From assembly GCA_021734725.1 (NCBI GenBank), contig JAIPIM010000223.1, forward strand, positions 1-6,775: 6,775 bases of DNA, written 5' to 3'. Source of the stretch: Minisyncoccota bacterium (lineage in GTDB: Bacteria; Verrucomicrobiota; Lentisphaeria; Oligosphaerales; MVZH01). This document shows positions 1 to 5,716 of the stretch, in pieces. The translations under genes were made by a program, and so were the position numbers. How positions within the stretch are numbered: the first letter of the stretch is position 1; every line of letters begins with the position of its first letter. The notes under the pieces were generated by a model. That model worked only from the letters and a program-made list of their open reading frames with translations, was not told the DNA's origin and did not search any database.

Positions 1-732
1 GCCCCGATTCCTGTCTTCAACGGCAAGCGCTTTGACATTTTCCAGACCAGCCAGGCCTGTCATCTCATGGTCGAGTACGGGGACCGCATGGAATCGGATA
101 CACTGGCCTTGTGCGAGGCTGTCGTCGACGAGGGGTGCTCAGAGGGCATTGGTATGACGGCGCCGGTGCAGACATCAGCCCGGTGCTCGGGCCACGTTAC
201 CTGATCGACGACGAAGCGCCGGGCCGTATCGAAGCGAAGGACTGGCACGTCCTGACCGAAGGGCCCGCCGCGAGCATTCACCGTGCATGAACTGTGTACC
301 ATCTTGAACGGGGTGGCCGTCGAAGTGGCGGACCTGAAAGACTGGGAGCAACCGGACCGTTTTCTGCAGGCGTTGCGCGAGGCAAGTACGTTTGAGGATT
401 GCCTGTTCATCAATACTCGTCGCCTGCGCTACCACCGCGGGCCGATGGCGGACCGCGAGGCGGCCGTCCTCGTGCTCCACTACTCTACGGTCATTGACGG
501 AGCCGCGGTACGCCTGGTGAACGGACGGGCCGCCCCGGCTGAAACGTGGCGTTGCACGGCGGTGCCGGCCGACGATCTGCCGCTGCTGAACGGAGGCCCC
601 ACCATTGCACCCTGTGGCATGCCGTGGGATGATCTCAGCATCATACGCTTCATTGATGCGCCTTGGCTGATCACCCATGGTGGACGTGAAGCGGCACCGA
701 TCAGGCCGGACGATGGGACTTTCGATCATTAG
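1..732 (+). pseudogene. Unrecognised protein, 5'-partial, with two compensating frameshifts
   Basis: The coding signal runs in three consecutive segments. Frame 1 is open from the window edge and starts APIPVFNGKRFDIFQ; it reaches a stop at 202-204. The reading continues better in frame 3 from about 153 (YDGAGADISPVLGPRYLIDD) to a stop at 288-290. It then returns to frame 1 from about 277-283 (FTVHELCTILNGVAVEVADL) and runs to TAG at 730-732. All three segments use codons with strongly GC-rich third positions, and each is the best frame in its stretch. This supports one gene with a one-base loss near 151-152 and a one-base gain near 276-282. The last 149 codons could start at the GTG at 283, but that start has no good ribosome binding site and sits inside the continuous signal. 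I recognise no domain; the C-terminal part is soluble-looking, with no membrane segment. It could be a decaying gene, or an intact gene with two sequencing or assembly errors. The 5' end lies outside the window. Confidence 0.5.
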
Positions 733-761
733 CGAAGGCGCTTCGGGTGTACTACCCAATT

Positions 762-780
762 CCTGAATCGCGGATTCAGG
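762..780. terminator. Perfect 8-bp hairpin between convergent genes
   Basis: CCTGAATC and GATTCAGG form a perfect 8-bp stem with a GCG loop. It lies in the 67-base gap between the + strand gene ending at 732 and the - strand peroxidase gene ending at 800. A weaker hairpin (CGAAG-GCG-CTTCG, 733-745) precedes it. The position fits a bidirectional terminator, but neither strand has a T-run after the stem, so it is not a standard intrinsic terminator. It could instead be a short dispersed palindrome or an mRNA-end stabiliser. Confidence 0.35.
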
Positions 781-799
781 CTACTGTGGAGTGACCACG

Positions 800-1441
800 T
801 CAATCCAGGCGCTGTCCGTCAGTTTCTTCGCGAGCTTCCTTTTCAGTGTCAACCTTGTCTGCTGACAATGCAGCTTCAACTGCCTGGGTCAGGTCTGTAC
901 TCAACGGTTTGACGCGGCTGCCGAACCGACCGATCACCCGCCCGTCGCGGGAAATCAGGAATTTGTTGAAATTCCAGGTGATCTTGCCGCCATACTCCGG
1001 ATGCCGCTTTTTGTCGGTCAGATACGCATAAAGCGGATGTTGATTCCGGCCCTTCACGGAGATCTTGGCAAACATCGGGAAGGTCACTCCGTAATTCAGT
1101 GAACAGAACTGTTTGATTTCCGCATTACTGCCCGGTTCCTGACGCATAAAGTCGTTGGCCGGAACACCGAGTACGACCAGGCCTCGGTCACCATACTTCT
1201 GGTACAGTTCTTGAAGTCCGGCATACTGTTTGGTGAAACCGCACTTGCTGGCCACGTTGACGATCAGCAGCACGTGCCCGCGGAACGTCTCCAGTTTTAC
1301 ACGTTCACCATCAATAGTGTTCATTTCGAATTGATAAAGATCCTGCATGGTTTCCCCCAGTTTTTTCTTACTTTCCTGAGCGCTGCAAGCAAGCAGCAAC
1401 ACCATGCATGTCGCACCGCAAAGAGCGTACTTCCAATTCAT
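800..1441 (-). CDS. Glutathione peroxidase family lipoprotein (Cys-type)
   Basis: A 213-residue thiol peroxidase of the glutathione peroxidase family, which reduces hydrogen peroxide and organic or lipid hydroperoxides. Residues 1-19 are a lipoprotein signal peptide ending in the lipobox LLAC with Cys19. The next residue is Ser, which under E. coli rules predicts the outer membrane, so the enzyme should face the periplasm. The peroxidase domain spans about residues 34-195. The peroxidatic residue is Cys67 in NVASKCGFT, and the rest of the catalytic tetrad is present: Gln101 in RQEPGS, and Trp156 and Asn157 in TWNFNKF. Cys113 in QFCSLNYGVTFP matches the resolving cysteine of yeast Gpx3, so a thioredoxin-type reductant is more likely than glutathione. 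The ATG at 1441 is supported by the signal peptide that follows it, and AAAGGCGG lies upstream of it. The C-terminal tail (about residues 195-213) is charged and beyond the usual domain end. The gene looks intact, and a likely promoter lies at 1511-1539. Confidence 0.95.
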   Translation of the reverse strand: MNWKYALCGATCMVLLLACSAQESKKKLGETMQDLYQFEMNTIDGERVKLETFRGHVLLIVNVASKCGFTKQYAGLQELYQKYGDRGLVVLGVPANDFMRQEPGSNAEIKQFCSLNYGVTFPMFAKISVKGRNQHPLYAYLTDKKRHPEYGGKITWNFNKFLISRDGRVIGRFGSRVKPLSTDLTQAVEAALSADKVDTEKEAREETDGQRLD

Positions 1442-1510
1442 ACTGCACCGCCTTTCTCGGGAGGGAGTTAATCATTCCCTTAACCATAAAAGTCCGTTTC
1501 CTTTCCGATG

Positions 1511-1539
1511 GTATTACTTGTGTCTCGTCTTCTTGTCAA
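1511..1539 (-). promoter_or_regulatory. Likely sigma70 promoter of the peroxidase gene
   Basis: On the minus strand a perfect -35 box TTGACA (1534-1539) is followed by a 17-base spacer and TAATAC (1511-1516). The -10 box is weak (3 of 6 matches, with C at the last position). The transcript would start near 1504 and have a leader of about 60 bases before the ATG at 1441. The placement, in the gap between the dead dehydrogenase gene and the peroxidase gene, makes sense. Confidence 0.45.
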
Positions 1540-1554
1540 GGTGTACGTTGCAGG

Positions 1555-1925
1555 TCAGGATCCTTTTGCTCCTAAAGTGCGTTCACCGTCGACGGCATAA
1601 TCGGCCCCGGTAACGACGGAGGCTTCATCCGAGGCGAGGAACGCGATCACCGCGGCTATTTCCTCCCGAGCGTCCAGACGGCCCAGGAACGTCCCCGGCG
1701 AAGGCGGCGTTTCCGAAGTATTGGAGGCCCATCCGGGGGAGACGCTGCTGACGTTGATGTTGTGGCCAATTCCATCGCAAGCGACTTGGTGAAAGAGATA
1801 ATTGCACCTTGACTCACATCGAGAACGGCCCCTCTCGCTCTTTGGTTCGCCAGCATCAAAGCTGCAGCTTTGCGTATTCCCGGTGCCGTTCCGGTTACGA
1901 TTGTGCTTTTTCCTTCAAAGGTCAT
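1555..1925 (-). pseudogene. Short-chain dehydrogenase/reductase (SDR) remnant: internal deletion plus frameshift
   Basis: The start (ATG at 1925) reads MTFEGKSTIVTGTAPGIRK, the first strand and nucleotide-binding turn of an SDR. Its TGxxxGxG motif is damaged, with Arg18 in place of the last Gly. After GAVLDV (residues 32-37, the end of the second strand) the sequence jumps directly to QGAIISFTKSLAMELA, which normally follows the YxxxK catalytic motif. About 120 residues, including the catalytic Asn, Ser, Tyr and Lys, are therefore missing. A frameshift near 1762-1766 follows. The other frame then gives a normal SDR C-terminus: HNINVSSVSPGW, later EEIAAVIAFLASDEAS, then VVTGADYAVDG, ending at the TGA at 1555-1557. 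Intact relatives are about 250 residues; about 120 remain here in two frames. Its start overlaps the last 11 bases of the upstream membrane protein gene, suggesting former translational coupling. No catalytic activity is possible. Confidence 0.88.
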
Positions 1926-3150
1926 GTATACATCTCTTATCTTTCTCCCGAGTTTCCGCAAATGCCCGACTAAGGTGCGGTATCACGCCGTCGCATGCTT
2001 TGAGATCACGGAACGGTTTCGCTGCGACACAGCTTTTTGCCAAGGCGTAAAAGCAGTAGCACTCCAGCCCGAAAGGCAAGTATCCAAAATAGCCGAGTAC
2101 CGGCATCTCAAAGACGCGGAAGCTTCCAACGTAGGGGATCGTATAGTACCACTTGGGCAGGCTGTAGATATTCCACATTTCCCAGAAGAACCCGCAGCAC
2201 AGTGTTCCCAGCGCCAGGGCAATGACCGCTCGCCAGTCCCCGTTCCACATCCACGCGGTCGGAGAGGGGACTCCCATGTAAGAAAGGACCGGAATTACGA
2301 TGAACAGGGGGGCAACCCACAACGCGGGGAAAAACAGATGAGGCCAGAGGGCGGCGGCGGTTAATCCCAAAAAACCCGCGACCAGCGCGGCCGGTCGAAT
2401 CCCGCGTGGCGGCAGGGGCAGTCGCGGCAGGTGCTGATATCGGCGCTGAAGCCACTTGGACGAACCGATTAATTCAGTCATTTCGAAGACGGCGGGAATG
2501 ACTGTGGCAAAGGGGAACGTGGCGCTGACGATGTATTCGTATGGTCCGTAGTGTGCCACGGCCGTGTAATACCAGTTTTGGACAAACCGATTAAGATATT
2601 CGAAGAACCACCAGCCGATGGCTGACACTGGAAAGAGCAGTATAAAGCCACTTGGTGAGCGTGTAATCATGGAATGTCCCTTGCGCTTATGGACGAAACC
2701 GTCCAGCGTTAGAATAAAGCCAATCCATAATGGCGTGAATGTGTAGCGTGTCAGCGCCCCCAGAAAATCCGGGCGTATCCATGCAGCGATCCAGGAGACG
2801 GCTGTAAGCACAATGCCCGCGGTGCCCCACCAGGGGAACCTGCCGCCGGATGCGCCAGTGTCAACCGAGACGGCGGTGTTGTCGCGTGGAGGGGAACCTG
2901 CATAACGCAGCCAGGTGCGCGGAAACGCCAGGCAGACAAGCGCGATCACCATACCTGCTCCCATCACGATGAATGCCGGCCAACTGAAGGGCGGGTGGCG
3001 AACATACTGCGTGACGGGCGGGAATCGGAGGTACGGGGCCAATGGCCCGCCCTTAATGACAACGCCGATTATGGGTGCACATACCATCATTGCGCCGGCA
3101 AAAAGTACCCACGGAAGACATGTCGTCCGTTGTTGCTGTCTTTGGTTCAC
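1915..3150 (-). CDS. Uncharacterised polytopic membrane protein with internal repeat
   Basis: A 411-residue integral membrane protein with about ten predicted helices, at roughly residues 13-33, 56-76, 107-125, 135-152, 168-186, 206-225, 252-270, 272-291, 305-326 and 345-370. Two segments resemble each other. The first is WWFFEYLNRFVQNWYYT (180-196), with Glu205 and PAVFE (219-223). The second is GFFWEMWNIYSLPKWYYT (320-337), with Glu348 and PFGLE (359-363). Both follow E-x2-N-x5/6-WYYT, then Glu, then P-x2-[FL]-E, which indicates an old duplication with conserved polar and aromatic residues in or near the membrane. It resembles conserved hypothetical membrane proteins I have seen in other bacteria, but I know of no assigned function. 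The start is the GTG at 3148-3150, chosen because the basic N-terminus (RQQQR) precedes helix 1; its ribosome binding site is poor. ATG codons at residues 21-22 would cut into helix 1. The stop overlaps the start of the SDR remnant. A good promoter lies upstream at 3206-3234. Confidence 0.88.
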   Translation of the reverse strand: MNQRQQQRTTCLPWVLFAGAMMVCAPIIGVVIKGGPLAPYLRFPPVTQYVRHPPFSWPAFIVMGAGMVIALVCLAFPRTWLRYAGSPPRDNTAVSVDTGASGGRFPWWGTAGIVLTAVSWIAAWIRPDFLGALTRYTFTPLWIGFILTLDGFVHKRKGHSMITRSPSGFILLFPVSAIGWWFFEYLNRFVQNWYYTAVAHYGPYEYIVSATFPFATVIPAVFEMTELIGSSKWLQRRYQHLPRLPLPPRGIRPAALVAGFLGLTAAALWPHLFFPALWVAPLFIVIPVLSYMGVPSPTAWMWNGDWRAVIALALGTLCCGFFWEMWNIYSLPKWYYTIPYVGSFRVFEMPVLGYFGYLPFGLECYCFYALAKSCVAAKPFRDLKACDGVIPHLSRAFAETREKDKRCIHDL

Positions 3151-3205
3151 TGCAGGGGGCCCTGTAATTGAAATAGCATCGCCGAAATTTCACGGTTTCA
3201 GAATT

Positions 3206-3234
3206 ATCTTAGGTGTCGAGGCGATTGTTGTCAA
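3206..3234 (-). promoter_or_regulatory. Sigma70 promoter of the membrane protein gene
   Basis: On the minus strand TTGACA (3229-3234, perfect) is followed by exactly 17 bases and TAAGAT (3206-3211, 4 of 6 matches including the important T1, A2 and T6). Transcription would begin near 3199, about 50 bases before the GTG at 3150. This is the best promoter match in the window. It lies in the divergent gap shared with the kinase gene, and its -35 box sits a few bases from an alternative kinase start at 3238. The two transcription units may therefore interfere or be co-regulated. Confidence 0.6.
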
Positions 3235-3288
3235 CAGGTGGACGGTCTGATCAGTTGCGTCGCTGGAAGTCAGAAGTACGGTAGAAGC

Positions 3289-4827
3289 ATGCCCACTTTC
3301 GATCATAAATCACTGTCCATTGACTGGCGGTTCGGCACCTGTGCTGACGGCAGTAGACGCGACGTATTGCGTTCACGGAATTGGCACGGAAGACTCGTGC
3401 TTGTGAAACGCAATGCGAAGCGCACAGTCTATTACTTGCCGCCGGATGGAGATAAGCCGGGATTGTATTTCAAACACGATCGTCCCAGTGACCTGGCCAA
3501 CCTCCTCAAAGCTTGGATCAGATGCAAGTCGGCACGGGAGTTTCGTGCCTCCGAACGTCTGCGTGAAGCGAACGTACCGGTTGCATCGCCGGTGGCGTGG
3601 GGAATTGCGGCAGACCGTTCCTCCTGGGTTGTGACGGATGAATTGGCACATTCTCAATCTTTTATGAATGCCTGGGAAGAGGTCCGCAACCATCCAGCTG
3701 AACGGCGGCTGTTTATTGATGCACTGTCGCATTTTATTCAGACGTTGGTATCGGCGGGTGTCAGTCATCCAGATATGCACGCGGGAAACGTGGTTGTACA
3801 ATCACCTTCAGCCGACCGCGCTTTCCATTTTTTTCTGATAGATACAATTGGGGTAAGGACCGGTAAAAAGATGACCGTGCGTTGTCGTCGCCGTCTTCTT
3901 AAGTGGCTTTCCTGTCTGGCTGACGACCTTCAGCACGCCGACATCAAGCGTCTTTTCCACAGTCCAACCGTACGCGAGAGCGGTCGGTCGGCTTACCAGA
4001 TGTGGTTGGTGCTGGTGCGGGCACAGAGTCGGTTTGACGACCGCAAATGGGCTGGACGCCGAAAGCGGTTGATGCGCGACAGCAGTCTCTGCGATTGTCA
4101 CCGGACCGAACAAGGTATCTGGCGATTGGTGGAGTCTTTCCCGTTGACGGTTGCTCGATCTTGCGTTGACTGTCACATGGCGGACGATACTTCGAGCCGT
4201 GTTATAAAGGACGATCGCAAGCGGCGGATTTCGCGAGTGAGAACGCATGCTGCCAGCTATGTGGTCAAGCAGTTCAAGCGCCCGCGGCGTCTATCCTGGT
4301 GGGCGACGGATTGCAAGAGTTATTTGAATACCTGCCGGCTTGCCAAGAAAATGCCCGGGGCAGTACACTGTCATGGCTGGTTGCGCACGTCGGAACCCCA
4401 GGGCTTTCTTGTGCTGGAAGATGCGGGGCCGGATTATCTGACGGAGGTGCTTCGCAGAGTTGATGTCAAAAGAGGACGCCTCCTGCTGTATGCGGCAGCC
4501 CGTATGATTGCCCGCCTGCACCAGCGTGAGATTCTTCACGGTGATCTGAAACCGACAAATTTTGTACTGTACGCCGACAGCGACAGTGGTCATGCGACAT
4601 TAGCACTGGTCGACGCCGACAGTGTTCAGTTCGGCGTGCGGATGACTCTGCGAAAGCGCAGCAAGAATCTTAGTCAGTTCCTGGAACTGGTGTTACCCCT
4701 TGTATCACGCGCGATGAAGTGGCGAGTATTGGTATGGTACGGTCAGGAGGCTGGATTGACGGCGGAGGATATCCGTAAACTGGAACACCTGATTCGTGCT
4801 CGGCTGGCGGTTGTTATTACGGACTGA
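3289..4827 (+). CDS. Tandem WaaP/Kdo-kinase-family protein (two fused kinase-like domains)
   Basis: A 512-residue cytoplasmic protein from the ATG at 3289, with two protein-kinase-fold domains of the lipopolysaccharide kinase (WaaP/InaA) family. Domain 1 (about 30-235) has an ATP-binding Lys62 in LYFKHD, Glu84 in AREFRASERL, the catalytic loop HPDMHAGN (160-167, Asp162 and Asn167), and metal-binding Asp185 in FFLIDT. Domain 2 (about 275-480) has Lys327 in YVVKQF, a hinge-like LVLEDAG (374-380), the loop HGDLKPTN (417-424, Asp419 and Asn424), and Asp442 in LVDAD. Both sites look catalytically complete. The linker carries Cys268 and Cys270 and Cys292 and Cys295, possibly a metal site. Family members phosphorylate Kdo or heptose of LPS core, or are uncharacterised; the substrate here is unknown. 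An in-frame GTG at 3238 would add 17 residues of no recognisable fold, and neither start has a strong ribosome binding site. The gene is divergent from the membrane protein and convergent with the lipoprotein downstream. Confidence 0.88.
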   Translation: MPTFDHKSLSIDWRFGTCADGSRRDVLRSRNWHGRLVLVKRNAKRTVYYLPPDGDKPGLYFKHDRPSDLANLLKAWIRCKSAREFRASERLREANVPVASPVAWGIAADRSSWVVTDELAHSQSFMNAWEEVRNHPAERRLFIDALSHFIQTLVSAGVSHPDMHAGNVVVQSPSADRAFHFFLIDTIGVRTGKKMTVRCRRRLLKWLSCLADDLQHADIKRLFHSPTVRESGRSAYQMWLVLVRAQSRFDDRKWAGRRKRLMRDSSLCDCHRTEQGIWRLVESFPLTVARSCVDCHMADDTSSRVIKDDRKRRISRVRTHAASYVVKQFKRPRRLSWWATDCKSYLNTCRLAKKMPGAVHCHGWLRTSEPQGFLVLEDAGPDYLTEVLRRVDVKRGRLLLYAAARMIARLHQREILHGDLKPTNFVLYADSDSGHATLALVDADSVQFGVRMTLRKRSKNLSQFLELVLPLVSRAMKWRVLVWYGQEAGLTAEDIRKLEHLIRARLAVVITD

Positions 4828-4837
4828 CACTGGGGAG

Positions 4838-4881
4838 GTCAGCAGACGGATGCTTTGGGAAGAGGAACTGACTATTTTTTT
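4838..4881 (+). terminator. Possible terminator after the kinase gene
   Basis: GGTCAG (4837-4842) can pair with CTGACT (4868-4873) across a 25-base loop, directly before a run of seven T (4875-4881). A further CTGAC overlapping the kinase stop (4824-4828) competes for the same GTCAG (4838-4842). The T-run is followed by no other plausible terminator. The stem is short and the loop long, so this is weak. The element overlaps the last codons (Lys-Lys-stop) of the opposing lipoprotein gene. Confidence 0.25.
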
Positions 4882-5510
4882 GCAATAGGCACGGAACCGA
4901 AGGTTTGACGAATGTCTTCCAGAAGTTCCGAATAAATGAGTTCCATAGCGGCGGCGGTGCTTAGCTCAATGTTGTTTTCTTCATAGAGCGTACGTTGCAG
5001 CAATCCCTTCCCCTCACGTGGGGTCCCCTTGCCGTAATAGGTCTTGGCTACTACTTCCGTGCCGGTAGAATCTTCTATGCTGACATCCAGTTTACAATAC
5101 ACGTCCACCCCCTCCAGCATGTATTCAATGCTCTTAATCCAGATGAGAATACCTTGTCGAGAACGACGTTCGTAGTATCGAATCGTGTAAAAATCTTTAG
5201 TGGTTTCCGGGGCAATTTCTGAAGGCAGTTTTTTTTCGGTTATCTCGAATGCGTTTTGCAGGTATGCCTTGGCAAAATCAAGAACAACCTTGCCGACCGG
5301 TACGTCCACGCGTTTCCGCATGCTTTCCGTGGAATACCACTGATCGCGCAGTTGCCGGCTCATCAGCACACCCGCCTGGAACGGAATGGGATCCTCGTAG
5401 TCCTTCACAATGGGCGGTGGCACAATGTAATGGTGCGTCATACATGCCGCGGCCAGCAGAATCACTATGCACAACACCGTGGGGATTAGTGTGCGAGCTA
5501 GTTGTCTCAT
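4872..5510 (-). CDS. Lipoprotein of unknown function
   Basis: A 212-residue protein from the ATG at 5510. The start is decided by GGAAGG (5518-5523) seven bases upstream and by the immediate signal peptide MRQLARTLIPTVLCIVILLA. The lipobox is LAAAC with Cys23, followed by Met, which does not give an inner-membrane retention signal. An upstream in-frame ATG at 5582 would bury the signal peptide behind 24 charged residues, so it is rejected. The mature part is alternating alpha/beta: PVGKVVLDFAKAYLQNAFEI, then strands around DFYTIRYYERR and IEYMLEGVDVYCKLDVSIED, then a C-terminal helix ending in SELLEDIRQTFGS. This layout recalls small envelope lipoproteins of the YajG or transport-auxiliary type, but that is resemblance only and I do not assign a family. 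It is probably anchored in the outer membrane. It converges on the kinase gene with only 44 bases between them, and has an A8 tract within the gene. Confidence 0.82.
   Translation of the reverse strand: MRQLARTLIPTVLCIVILLAAACMTHHYIVPPPIVKDYEDPIPFQAGVLMSRQLRDQWYSTESMRKRVDVPVGKVVLDFAKAYLQNAFEITEKKLPSEIAPETTKDFYTIRYYERRSRQGILIWIKSIEYMLEGVDVYCKLDVSIEDSTGTEVVAKTYYGKGTPREGKGLLQRTLYEENNIELSTAAAMELIYSELLEDIRQTFGSVPIAKK
5229..5236 (-). repeat. A8 homopolymer inside the lipoprotein gene
   Basis: Eight consecutive A on the coding (minus) strand encode part of Glu92-Lys93-Lys94. It is in frame in this sequence. A slip of one base would truncate or alter the mature lipoprotein after about residue 94. 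Confidence 0.6.
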
Positions 5511-5517
5511 CAAATAT

Positions 5518-5523
5518 CCTTCC
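5518..5523 (-). promoter_or_regulatory. Strong Shine-Dalgarno that sets the lipoprotein start
   Basis: GGAAGG on the minus strand lies seven bases before the ATG at 5510. It is the clearest ribosome binding site in the window and rules in favour of the 212-residue product over the 236-residue reading from 5582. Confidence 0.8.
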
Positions 5524-5675
5524 CGGACCTGAGGTATCCGTCTCTGTCTTTCCCTTTTACCTGCGTCACTGTCGCCGGACATGAACGTATGGTGCAGTCA
5601 GTCGGTGTACCCCGATCCAAGCATTCCCGTGCGAACATCACATACCTGTAATATGTACCGTAATCCCTCAATATG

Positions 5676-5696
5676 AAAATGCCGTAGGCGGATTTT
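5676..5696 (-). terminator. Weak hairpin after the PFL-family gene
   Basis: AAAAT-GCC and GGC-(GG bulge)-ATTTT can pair around a GTA loop, about 20 bases beyond the PFL-family stop. The A/T-rich outer stem resembles a weak bidirectional terminator, but the stem is bulged and there is no T-run beyond the arm. The rest of the 206-base gap (5511-5716) shows no clear promoter for the lipoprotein gene, although one is expected there. Confidence 0.25.
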
Positions 5697-5716
5697 CGCT
5701 AAACGCGCCTGCCGGA

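Noticed and set aside
175..759. Open frame of 194 codons on the minus strand
   Set aside because: It is antisense to the first gene. Its composition is Arg/Pro-rich with no domain or start signal, as expected for the shadow of a GC-rich coding strand.
1442..1624. Short plus-strand reading frames over the peroxidase upstream region
   Set aside because: Their translations look random. The region is explained by a minus-strand promoter, leader and the SDR 3' end.
1870..2364. Open frame of 164 codons on the plus strand
   Set aside because: It is antisense to the SDR remnant and membrane protein gene, both clearly real, and lacks a recognisable domain or ribosome binding site.
4162..4176. CVDCH as a c-type heme-binding motif
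   Set aside because: The protein has no signal peptide and consists of cytoplasmic kinase domains, so heme c attachment is implausible.
5511..5582. Upstream ATG at 5582 extending the lipoprotein by 24 residues
   Set aside because: It would bury the signal peptide behind charged residues, and a strong GGAAGG sits correctly before the ATG at 5510.
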